Positions 18,902 through 29,164 of a stretch of 64,000 nucleotides of DNA are shown piece after piece. The DNA lies in contig NZ_QQWG01000004.1 in assembly GCF_003863355.1 (NCBI RefSeq), positions 1 through 64,000 of the forward strand, written 5' to 3'. A model generated the notes under the pieces. That model made no database searches. It saw nothing but the letters and a program-made list of their open reading frames with translations, and was not told the origin of the DNA. Position 1 is the stretch's first letter; every line of letters begins with the position of its first letter. Source of the stretch: Ancylomarina euxina. Its GTDB lineage: Bacteria > Bacteroidota > Bacteroidia > Bacteroidales > Marinifilaceae. A program made the position numbers and the translations under genes.

Positions 18902-20203
18902 TTATGATTCTTCAGGTCTAATAGATTCCCAACGTTCTACAACAGCAGCACCTACGCTATCTCCCCAAACATTAATGCTGGTTCTAAAACGGTCGAGTAG
19001 CCAGTCAATGCTTAATAGAAGGCCAATTCCTTCGATGGGTAGGTTAACGGCTCGCAATACAATAAGCATGGTGACCAATCCAGCTTCTGGAATTCCTGCA
19101 GCACCAATGGCAGCAAGCGTTGCCGTGAGAATGACAATGATTTGTTGTACCCAATTGAGATCGATACCATAGAGCTGTGCGATAAAAATGGCAGCTACGG
19201 CTTCGTAGAGAGCTGTCCCATCCATATTGACGGTGGCACCCAGAGGTAGAACAAAGTTGCTGACCTTTTCTGAAATTTGATTCTCTTCGTGCACGGCTTG
19301 TAGTGTTAAGGGGAGTGTGGCTGTGCTCGAAGCCGTAGAAAAGGCATTGAGAAGAGCTGGTCCCATACCCTTTAAATAATTTGTGATGGATCGTTTACCC
19401 AAAAATCGAAGTAGCAAGCTCAGAAAAAGAAAGCCATGCAGGGCCAGTCCCAGGAGGACAGTCAGAGCATAAAGCCCCAATGACATGAGTTCAGGAATGA
19501 AAGCCTTAAATCCACCAGAATGGGCAATACGGTCAGCAACTAAGCCTAAGATACCTATAGGAGCAAGATACATGACCCAATGTACGAGTTTGAGTATGGC
19601 ATCGTTCATGACAGAAAGAACACGAATGCTTTTTTTTGCTTTTCTCCCAAGAGATGAAAGTGCTGCACCAAAAAAGATAGAGAATAGGATTAATGGAAGA
19701 ATATCCATTTTTTCCATGGCAAGAAAGAGGTTATAGCCTACCAAACCTTGTTGTTCTTTTTCCGGATTACCCACTAGAAGTTCTCTCAGGGCTGTAGAGA
19801 TATCAGTAGCGATAAATTCCCTTTGATTGGGAAGTTCATTAATAGCGATACTCTGATTGATACCAGGTTGAATAATATTGACTAGTATAATACCCAATGT
19901 GGCTGCAACTGCAGTTGTGAGCACATAAAAGACCAGGGTTTTACTACCCAGTGTGCCCAATTGACTTAAGTTTTGAATGCGAGATATCCCTACAATCATT
20001 GAGAGTACAACAATAGGCACAACCAGTAGCATCAGGATATTGAGGAACATTTGTCCGAAAATCCCCAGCTTTATGCCGACGGAAGGGAAGAAGCCCCCCA
20101 GAATAAACCCCAATACTATTGCCGAGATAATGGCAATCAGTAGAATCAAACTCTCTTTCGAGGCTTTGGGTTTTTCGGTAGGCTCATTCATAGAGGAAAT
20201 CAT
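18902..20203 (-). CDS. Dicarboxylate/amino acid:cation symporter (DAACS family)
   Basis: Inner-membrane sodium- or proton-coupled uptake of glutamate/aspartate or C4-dicarboxylates. It has about eight hydrophobic segments, the serine-rich re-entrant loop (ASSTATLPLT) and the NMDGT motif (VLPLGATVNMDGTALYE). The 433-residue length fits. A closer ATG (MNEPTEKPK) four codons downstream is an equally plausible start. The substrate cannot be told from sequence alone. It is monocistronic. Confidence 0.92.
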   Translation of the reverse strand: MISSMNEPTEKPKASKESLILLIAIISAIVLGFILGGFFPSVGIKLGIFGQMFLNILMLLVVPIVVLSMIVGISRIQNLSQLGTLGSKTLVFYVLTTAVAATLGIILVNIIQPGINQSIAINELPNQREFIATDISTALRELLVGNPEKEQQGLVGYNLFLAMEKMDILPLILFSIFFGAALSSLGRKAKKSIRVLSVMNDAILKLVHWVMYLAPIGILGLVADRIAHSGGFKAFIPELMSLGLYALTVLLGLALHGFLFLSLLLRFLGKRSITNYLKGMGPALLNAFSTASSTATLPLTLQAVHEENQISEKVSNFVLPLGATVNMDGTALYEAVAAIFIAQLYGIDLNWVQQIIVILTATLAAIGAAGIPEAGLVTMLIVLRAVNLPIEGIGLLLSIDWLLDRFRTSINVWGDSVGAAVVERWESIRPEES

Positions 20204-20256
20204 TGGTTTCCTTTAGAAGTTACGAAATTTTGTTTTTATACCTGCCAGCTTTGTAT

Positions 20257-20313
20257 CCTAAAAAGAGAATCCTGATGAATAGAATCTCTTAAGAGTCACT
20301 ATTATCAGGATTT
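20257..20313 (-). terminator. Terminator of rluF
   Basis: Minus-strand stem AATCCTGAT/ATCAGGATT enclosing the palindrome CTCTTAAGAG, followed by CTCTTTTTAG. Confidence 0.6.
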
Positions 20314-20338
20314 AATATCTATGAATACTTTAAAAGTT

Positions 20339-21067
20339 CTATAAAGAAGCTTCCTCAGTTTTACTTGAATCTTCGATAAGTGCTTTTAGTTCTCTCAGCT
20401 CAGATCCGGTGAATGAACGGTATTTTCCTCGTTTCAGACTGCCCAATTTTATATTCATAATACGGACGCGTTGCAACTCTCTGACTTCATAACCTAGATA
20501 GTCGCACATACGACGAATCTGACGGTTTAAGCCTTGTGTTAAAACGATATTAAAGGTGTAAGCATCGATTTGAGTCACTTTACATTTTTCAGTCACAGTG
20601 TCCAGAATCGGAATACCATCAGCCATTAGTCTAATAAAATCAGGTGTGATTCTTTTATCAACCTTAACCACATATTCCTTTTCGTGATTGTTCTTGGCAC
20701 GAAGTATTTTATTGACAATATCGCCATCATTGGTTAAGAATATAAGACCCTCACTGGGTTTGTCGATACGTCCAATAGGGAAAATACGTTCAGGATAACC
20801 AATAAAGTCAATAATATTGCCTTTAATGTCTGTGTCAGTTGTGCAGGTGATACCTACAGGTTTGTTGAAAATCAAATAGATATGACCTACCTCTTTGGTA
20901 ATGATTTTTCCATCCACAGTGATTTGATCGTCAGCTGTAACCTTTTGTCCCATTTCTACAGGCTGTCCGTTTACTTGTACCTTACCTTCTTCAATCAGTC
21001 TATCAGCAGCTCTACGAGAACAATAACCTGTTTCGGATATGGCTTTATTTAGTCGTTTGTATTCCAT
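20339..21067 (-). CDS. rluF: 23S rRNA pseudouridine synthase, RluF type
   Basis: Converts a 23S rRNA uridine (U2604 in E. coli numbering) to pseudouridine. An S4 RNA-binding domain (MEYKRLNKAISETGYCSRR, about 1-55) precedes the RsuA-type catalytic domain, with nucleophile D102 in GRIDKPSEGL and LTQGLNRQIRRM. The 242-residue length fits RluF better than RluB. The C-terminal tail is rich in lysine and glutamate. It is monocistronic. Confidence 0.9.
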   Translation of the reverse strand: MEYKRLNKAISETGYCSRRAADRLIEEGKVQVNGQPVEMGQKVTADDQITVDGKIITKEVGHIYLIFNKPVGITCTTDTDIKGNIIDFIGYPERIFPIGRIDKPSEGLIFLTNDGDIVNKILRAKNNHEKEYVVKVDKRITPDFIRLMADGIPILDTVTEKCKVTQIDAYTFNIVLTQGLNRQIRRMCDYLGYEVRELQRVRIMNIKLGSLKRGKYRSFTGSELRELKALIEDSSKTEEASL

Positions 21068-21483
21068 TATTCTTATTTCCCTCTAATTTTTTACAAAAAA
21101 CGGACTAATGTAGCATCTATGCAATTTATTCATCCATTATTTCTATTTAATAGACGACAAAATCTACGAAACACAAAATTATGAGATTTGTAAAAAAGAT
21201 GGAAGCGGGTGGAAAAGTTAATTTATTCCGTATTTAGATCTAATTTTTCAGAATGGACATGTAGATTGAATACCTATATAGATAAAAATTCATGACTCAA
21301 AAAGAAGTGGTCAACTTGTATTTATCACAAATCAGTTCAAAATTTACGATTAATGCTATATCATTGACTATTAGGATTACTTAAGAGGATTAAGGACCTT
21401 TTTCAAGAGGCCTTTCGTACTTGCTTTCATCGGGTTTTGCCAAAGTATAAGGCCATTTAATGACGAGACATTAAACCTAAAAA
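21068..21483. other. Non-coding stretch
   Basis: AT-rich gap between the 3' end region of the LtaS-like gene and the start of rluF. No gene or repeat is recognised apart from the terminator at its left-gene end. Confidence 0.5.
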
Positions 21484-21522
21484 AACGCCCAACTAACAAG
21501 TCGTTAGTTGGGCGTTTTTATG
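21484..21522. terminator. Terminator of the LtaS-like gene
   Basis: A 14-bp stem AACGCCCAACTAAC/GTTAGTTGGGCGTT with A and T runs on either side. It lies 3' of the minus-strand gene that ends at 21548 and can act in both directions. Confidence 0.9.
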
Positions 21523-21547
21523 TCGTCTGATTTCGAAGATCAATGCT

Positions 21548-23464
21548 CTATTTCTCAGTGTAATTATAAAGCTTGTGATGAAAAAGATAACTAGCCGTCT
21601 GGTAGTAGGTGATAGCATCCTTTAATTCCTCTGGATTCAATTTTGTAGCACTTGGCTCTTGGTCATTTATCAAGTATGCCTCAGTTCTCTTGGTTGGTAA
21701 CTGAACGGTTAATTGATCATTGCGCAATAAACCAATCTTCTGATAAGTTCCCAATAAGGCACGATTCGGTTTATCCAATAGAATATCTTTACCAAAAAAC
21801 TTAGAGGTATAGTCCATATTTAATAATCCCAGAATGGTTGGGGCAAAATCAATCTGCGATGATAGTGTATTGATTTCAGCTGCAGGAATGATCTCAGGAG
21901 CATAGATAAATAGTGGAATATGATATTTTTTGACAGGCAGTGATGTTTTTCCTGCACTCGAAGCACAATGGTCAGCAACAACTACAAAAATAGTGTTCTT
22001 AAACCAAGGATGTTTCTTGGCATCGCGGAAGAACTTTGCAATAGCGTAATCGGTATATTTTACAGCACCTTTTCTACCTGAATGCGAAGGAATATCAATC
22101 TTACCTTCAGGATAAGTATAGGGGCGATGATTTGATGTGGTCATGATAAAATTATGAAAGGGTTTCCCATCTTTATAAGCGCTATCGGCTACCTGAATGG
22201 CCTTGGTAAATAGGTCTTCATCACAAACGCCCCAGGCATTTTCAAAGGTGATCTCATCATCTGAGAAATTCTTGTGATCGATAATATCGTAACCACTATT
22301 ACCAAAGAAATAGTTCATATTATCGAAATAGCCATTCCCTGCATAAATAAAATTGGTTGCATAGCCCTTCGACTTTAAAACATTCCCAAGGGTGAACATG
22401 TTCTCGTTATTAGGACGCTTTACTATGGAAAAACCAGGTGTAGGTGGTAAGGAAAGGGTTAAGGCTTCCATACCGCGAACGGTACGCGTTCCTGTCGCAT
22501 AAAAATTAGTAAAGAATAAGGATTGCTGAGCAATAGTATCCAAATTTGGTGTGATGTTGGTCTCGGTGTTACCAAAATGCGTTAAAAAGGAAGCACTCAA
22601 GCTTTCAACCGTTATTAGCATCACATTATACTTCTTGTCCACGCCAGGATAAGTAATCTGACGAGTCACGTCGAAAACATCATCGCTCACAAACTCACTG
22701 TTTGAAGTTTTTAGCAAACTGCGCAAATTGGTAAAGGCCTCTTTCTCATCCATGTCTTGATAAAAAGCTTTATAATCCAATTCATTATTGATAAAGGCAG
22801 CAAAAATCTGATAAATACCATTATGTGCCAGTTCGTTTGAATAGCTGTTGTCTGCAACTTCTGCCGTACTTTTATCAATAGAATAAAAGGCAAGAATTGG
22901 CAGCAAGCATAGGATTAAACTGTATTTTAATCGTGAAACAAAACGTGTTTCAGAATTAATAGTTTTATCAAAATGCTTTTTAACAATGGCAAAAATACCA
23001 GCTGAAAGCAATAGCATACCCAAAATAATAATTGGCATTGGGTAAGATTCGCGTATGTTTGCAATTACCTCGTGAGTATAGACCAGATAGTCAACGGCTA
23101 TGAAATTATAGCGAACGCTAAATTCCTCCCAGAAGAACCATTCTCCAATACCTGAAAACACCAGGATTCCGATCGTAATAATAAAGAAGACATAGGAAAC
23201 CCATTTATGAATCTTTGTTCTATATATGCGGCTAGGAACTAGTAATAGATAAAAAACAAAAGGTACAATAAAGTAAGAGATGGTTACCAAATCGTAAAAC
23301 AAACCATAGGCGTATATCTGCAAGAAATGGACGAAACTAGGATCCGCATTTTGAAAATCGGTAATCAGTAGGATAGTCCTGATAAGAAAAGAAAGCGATA
23401 GAAATATAAGGCTGAATAGGATAAGACCACCATAGCGCGTCTGCAGAATATTTTTGATTTTCAT
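21548..23464 (-). CDS. LTA synthase-like sulfatase family membrane protein
   Basis: A 638-residue inner-membrane protein with five N-terminal membrane helices (about 12-200) and a large periplasmic alkaline phosphatase-fold domain. NVMLITVESLSASFLTHFG supplies the first metal-binding segment; the probable nucleophile is T328 in TGTRTVRGME; metal ligands occur in VVADHCASS. The family transfers phosphoglycerol or phosphoethanolamine to glycans or lipids. A Gram-negative organism lacks lipoteichoic acid, so the acceptor is more likely a glycan or lipid A-like molecule (inference). It is monocistronic with its own terminator. Confidence 0.88.
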   Translation of the reverse strand: MKIKNILQTRYGGLILFSLIFLSLSFLIRTILLITDFQNADPSFVHFLQIYAYGLFYDLVTISYFIVPFVFYLLLVPSRIYRTKIHKWVSYVFFIITIGILVFSGIGEWFFWEEFSVRYNFIAVDYLVYTHEVIANIRESYPMPIIILGMLLLSAGIFAIVKKHFDKTINSETRFVSRLKYSLILCLLPILAFYSIDKSTAEVADNSYSNELAHNGIYQIFAAFINNELDYKAFYQDMDEKEAFTNLRSLLKTSNSEFVSDDVFDVTRQITYPGVDKKYNVMLITVESLSASFLTHFGNTETNITPNLDTIAQQSLFFTNFYATGTRTVRGMEALTLSLPPTPGFSIVKRPNNENMFTLGNVLKSKGYATNFIYAGNGYFDNMNYFFGNSGYDIIDHKNFSDDEITFENAWGVCDEDLFTKAIQVADSAYKDGKPFHNFIMTTSNHRPYTYPEGKIDIPSHSGRKGAVKYTDYAIAKFFRDAKKHPWFKNTIFVVVADHCASSAGKTSLPVKKYHIPLFIYAPEIIPAAEINTLSSQIDFAPTILGLLNMDYTSKFFGKDILLDKPNRALLGTYQKIGLLRNDQLTVQLPTKRTEAYLINDQEPSATKLNPEELKDAITYYQTASYLFHHKLYNYTEK

Positions 23465-23871
23465 TTCTGTAAATTTTGAATTTGAATTTTAGATGTGACA
23501 AAATAACTTAACAAATCTAACAATAATCTAACATGCATAGAAATGAAACGCGAATAAGTGTATAAAATTGTTATTTGATTTTGTGAAGTTCTTCTTTATG
23601 TACTCTTAAGTCTTAGGTATAATATTGTGGAGGTGAGCTGCTTAAGTCGTGCTGTGTGTGAGACGTTTAGATCGAATATCATTTCGTTTAAATATATAGG
23701 AAATACTTAAGAGAGTCTCTGACTCCTGCCAACCAATGGCCTTATTTACCAATGTGTGAGAATGACTCGTTTGTCTTCTGAGATTTACAATTCAAATGGA
23801 TCGTTATGTTTAATTAGTCCTTGTCAGTCAGATCGTGAGACCCTCTAATAATTCCACTTTAACGATAGTAA
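23465..23871. other. Non-coding stretch
   Basis: 407 bp between two minus-strand genes. No gene, strong hairpin or repeat recognised. Confidence 0.5.
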
Positions 23872-24849
23872 TCAACGTTTGGTAATTTTCTCAAGAGTCC
23901 ATTTTATATCATTTATGAACGGATATTTACGGTATGGACATGAATTTATACGGCAATTGGGACACAAATCAGAATAACAGGCATCGGTATGAATTGTAAA
24001 ATCAATTTTGTCCTTAAAGTGTTCTGAAATTGCTGCTATGACTAGATCACTCTCCTTATGAGCAGTGGCAATATTTATATACCAGGGCAGTGTTAAATCA
24101 CAGTCGATATGATAGGCATCGCCATATTTCACTAATTTCAGGTTATGAATGTCAATCCATTTATCTGACTTATTTTCCCATAAAATATCTCTGACCTTTT
24201 CGAGTATTCTAAAATCGGCTTGATCCATTAAATTCGATGTAGTTTCTTTTAATATCTTATATCCGGTATAGATGATGATTGAACCGAAGGATATGGCTAT
24301 GGCACTATCAAGCCATGCCCTTTTAGTTATTAATAGAAGGATTAACCCAACAACTAAACCAATGCTTGAATAGGTGTCAGACTGCAAATGTTTACCTCCT
24401 GAAATTAAGGCTATTGAATTGAGTTTTCGTCCAATTTTGATACTGTAATATCCCAGAATGTAATTTATAAGTCCCGCTATAGCAACAATAAGAATTCCAA
24501 TATCTAATTGTTGTATTTCGCCAGGGTAGAATAAACGTTTTAAAGCCTCGAAAATAATTATTAAACCAGCAATAATAATTAATATACCTTCGATAGAAGC
24601 CGAAATAGCTTCTATTTTTCCATGCCCAAATGGATGATCTTCATCCCGGGGTTTTAAAGCAACACTGATACTATATAGACTAATAAAACCTGTTAAAACA
24701 TTAACTGTACTTTCCATCGCATCCGTTAATATTCCTACCGAATTAGTCAGGTAATAGGCTATGAATTTACCTACAAAAAGAATCACCGTAACAAAAACAA
24801 TTCTTCTTTGAGTAGTTAATTTTATTTTATCCTGATTTAATTCCATCAT
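23872..24849 (-). CDS. Cation diffusion facilitator metal exporter with Cys-rich tail
   Basis: Proton-coupled efflux of Zn, Fe, Co or Mn across the inner membrane. Six hydrophobic segments are visible. The metal-site motif LTDAMESTVN contains D43; DEDHPFGHGKIE (69-80) is the conserved CDF signature; a second site is HLQSD. The C-terminal cytoplasmic domain ends with an unusual cluster of four cysteines (ACYSDLCPNCRINSCPYRK), which may bind metal or an Fe-S cluster. An adjacent second ATG leaves the start ambiguous by one codon. It is monocistronic. Confidence 0.92.
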   Translation of the reverse strand: MMELNQDKIKLTTQRRIVFVTVILFVGKFIAYYLTNSVGILTDAMESTVNVLTGFISLYSISVALKPRDEDHPFGHGKIEAISASIEGILIIIAGLIIIFEALKRLFYPGEIQQLDIGILIVAIAGLINYILGYYSIKIGRKLNSIALISGGKHLQSDTYSSIGLVVGLILLLITKRAWLDSAIAISFGSIIIYTGYKILKETTSNLMDQADFRILEKVRDILWENKSDKWIDIHNLKLVKYGDAYHIDCDLTLPWYINIATAHKESDLVIAAISEHFKDKIDFTIHTDACYSDLCPNCRINSCPYRKYPFINDIKWTLEKITKR

Positions 24850-24949
24850 ATCATGATTAAGTCTTCCATACAGATCAATTAATTTATGTATAGACCGGTA
24901 AAGGTTTGCCTATCCATAATATAAGCTTGATGCACTTATTTAAAGGTAA

Positions 24950-24986
24950 TAAAAATCCCCCTCAGCAATTAAGCTAAGGGGGATAA
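24950..24986 (-). terminator. Terminator of the ABC-F gene
   Basis: Stem ATCCCCCT/AGGGGGAT with inner GC pairs; on the minus strand it is followed by TTTTTAT. Confidence 0.85.
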
Positions 24987-25003
24987 ATCTATATGTTGTG
25001 GGT

Positions 25004-27180
<2,177 letters not shown>

Positions 27181-27927
27181 ATGAAGTTATTAGAAGGAAA
27201 AACAGCGATTATTACCGGAGCTTCTCGCGGTATTGGTAAAGCAGTAGCAATTGAGTTTGCAAAGCAAGGTGCTAATGTAGCATTCACCGATTTATTTTAT
27301 AATGAAGCAGCTCAGGAAACTGAAAAAGAAATCGCTTCATATGGTGTTAAGGCCAAAGGTTATGCTTCAGATGCAAGTAATTTTGCTGACACAGATAAAG
27401 TTGTTGCTGAAATTGTTGCTGAGTTTGGTGCTGTAGATATTTTGGTTAACAATGCGGGTATCACTAAGGATACTCTATTGATGAGAATGACTGAAGAGCA
27501 GTGGGATATGGTTATTAATGTAAACCTTAAGTCTGTATTCAACTTCACTAAAGCCGTTCAGCGTACCATGTTGAAGCAGCGTAGCGGATCTATCATCAAT
27601 ATGAGTTCTGTAGTAGGTGTTAGCGGAAACGCTGGTCAGTCTAACTACTCGGCTTCTAAGGCTGGTATCATTGGATTCACTAAATCTGTTGCTAAAGAAT
27701 TGGGTTCTCGAGGAATTCGTTCTAATGCTATTGCTCCAGGATTCATCATTACTGAGATGACAGGACAGCTTCCTGAGGATGTGGTAAAAGAGTGGGCAGG
27801 TAAAATTCCTTTGAAAAGAGGTGGTACACCTGAAGAAATTGCACAAACTTGTGTGTATTTAGGTTCTGATCTTTCTTCATATGTTACTGGTCAGACTATT
27901 CACGTTTGTGGTGGTATGAACATGTAA
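27181..27927 (+). CDS. fabG: 3-oxoacyl-[ACP] reductase
   Basis: NADPH-dependent reduction of 3-ketoacyl-ACP in fatty acid elongation. The short-chain dehydrogenase features are complete: TGASRGIG (12-19), NNAG (90-93), catalytic S142/S143, Y156 and K160 (SNYSASKAG), and the C-terminal YVTGQTIHVCGGM typical of FabG. The length is 248 residues. A thioesterase follows after about 100 bp in the same direction. Confidence 0.93.
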   Translation: MKLLEGKTAIITGASRGIGKAVAIEFAKQGANVAFTDLFYNEAAQETEKEIASYGVKAKGYASDASNFADTDKVVAEIVAEFGAVDILVNNAGITKDTLLMRMTEEQWDMVINVNLKSVFNFTKAVQRTMLKQRSGSIINMSSVVGVSGNAGQSNYSASKAGIIGFTKSVAKELGSRGIRSNAIAPGFIITEMTGQLPEDVVKEWAGKIPLKRGGTPEEIAQTCVYLGSDLSSYVTGQTIHVCGGMNM

Positions 27928-28024
27928 ATCTTAGGATTGACAAAATATTAAGGAGGGTTGTCGATTGGCAATCCTTTTTTTTATGAACTTGCATTTCTAT
28001 AATGGAATACATAAAACACATAGA

Positions 28025-28429
28025 ATGAAAAACTATATTTACGAATTAAAGCTAAAAGTTCGCGACTACGAATGCGATTTGCAGGGTGTTGTGAATAATT
28101 CTGTTTATCAGAATTATTTAGAGCATGCCCGTCATGAATTCCTAGAATCTGCCGGAAATAATTTCAAAGCCTTGCATGAAGAAGGTTTGGATGCTATGGT
28201 TGCTCGGGTTGAAATAGATTTCAAAACCTCATTGAGTTCGGGTGATGAGTTTGTTGTGAAATTGAATATCGACAGGGATGGACCAAAGCTGATTTTCCAT
28301 GAAGATATTTATCGATTATCAGACAATAAACTTTGTGCAAAAGGTAAAGTGTTTACGATTTGTTTAAAGAATGGTAGACTGACCAAGGGTGAAATCTTTG
28401 ATAAAATATTTGCTAAGCATTTAAACTAG
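28025..28429 (+). CDS. Acyl-CoA thioesterase, YbgC/4HBT hotdog family
   Basis: A 134-residue hotdog-fold thioesterase that hydrolyses acyl-CoA or acyl-ACP thioesters. The family opening RDYECDLQGVVNNSVYQNYLEHAR is present; the aspartate of YECDLQG takes the place of the usual catalytic aspartate. I prefer the ATG at 28025 (MKNYIYELKLKVRD) to the longer frame from 27965, whose added residues look like untranslated leader. It may be co-transcribed with fabG. Its stop overlaps by four bases the end of the converging methyltransferase gene. Confidence 0.87.
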   Translation: MKNYIYELKLKVRDYECDLQGVVNNSVYQNYLEHARHEFLESAGNNFKALHEEGLDAMVARVEIDFKTSLSSGDEFVVKLNIDRDGPKLIFHEDIYRLSDNKLCAKGKVFTICLKNGRLTKGEIFDKIFAKHLN

Positions 28430-28968
28430 ACTGCATTTTTTTTTTGCATAAAGGCATAGTAAGCTCTGTGATTACCATTCTTTCCTGGGATGGCAATATT
28501 TTTCAGATCCAGAATATGGAACAAGGGCGAGAAAAGTTTTTGAATTTCATTCGGATTTGAGAAATAAAGAACCGATCCCGTTGGAGTTTCACGGAATTTC
28601 CCTTTGCCTTCAAAATAATCATCTTCTTCGTTAAAAGCGATAGTAAAGTAATAAGCATTATCATTAAGTAATTTCGCTACATTCCTGATATACATCTCAA
28701 TTGATAGTAGTTCTTTATCTGCAAGCTTTTGAGCTTTTTCAGTAGCAACACTAGAAAAATCGATTCCTGTCATTTTAAAGCCCATTTTTGACAATATTCG
28801 CGAGTAATTTCCTAAGCCACACCCAATATCTATGGCACGACATGCTTTAATTTGTTTATTTTTTATTAGATCATAAATCGAAGTAGGTAGTTCTAGGGAA
28901 TTCCATGGAATACTCTCGGGAGCTTGCTCACCATATATTTGATCGAATCGTTTGCTTGATTTATTCAT
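28426..28968 (-). CDS. Class I SAM-dependent methyltransferase, apparently internally deleted
   Basis: Resembles thiopurine-methyltransferase-like proteins. The SAM-binding motif AIDIGCGLGNY (45-55) and the acidic strand MTGIDFSS (67-73) are intact. After ADKELLSIEM (about 84-92) the sequence jumps straight to YIRNVAKLLNDNAYYFTIAF. The central strand with the usual DxxF/D motif and following helix, about 40 residues, seems missing, with no frameshift. At 180 residues it is shorter than the usual 200-230. It may be inactive, or a natural short variant. Confidence 0.75.
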   Translation of the reverse strand: MNKSSKRFDQIYGEQAPESIPWNSLELPTSIYDLIKNKQIKACRAIDIGCGLGNYSRILSKMGFKMTGIDFSSVATEKAQKLADKELLSIEMYIRNVAKLLNDNAYYFTIAFNEEDDYFEGKGKFRETPTGSVLYFSNPNEIQKLFSPLFHILDLKNIAIPGKNGNHRAYYAFMQKKNAV

Positions 28969-29050
28969 TTTATAAGAATTTGATTATCTGTTTCCTATTT
29001 GATTTAAGCATTTGTAATAGCTAAATCCTTCAAATTACGAATTTGATTAC

Positions 29051-29082
29051 TTGTTAATGTTAAGAGATATTATCTATATTTG
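29051..29082 (+). promoter_or_regulatory. Promoter of the TonB-dependent receptor gene
   Basis: TTG at 29051-29053, 21 bases, then TATATTTG (29075-29082), matching the Bacteroidota -33/-7 consensus. It predicts an mRNA leader of about 75 bases. Confidence 0.6.
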
Positions 29083-29164
29083 TTCGGTTTGATGATTTTT
29101 ATTAAGACTTGATAAAATCAACTGCTAAATAGCTATACCTTAAAAATATTTTAGACTAAAACAG

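Noticed and set aside
28969-29164. Possible cobalamin riboswitch ahead of the TonB receptor, and ahead of the cob genes
   Set aside because: No B12-box sequence (GCCACTG type) on either strand in these gaps.
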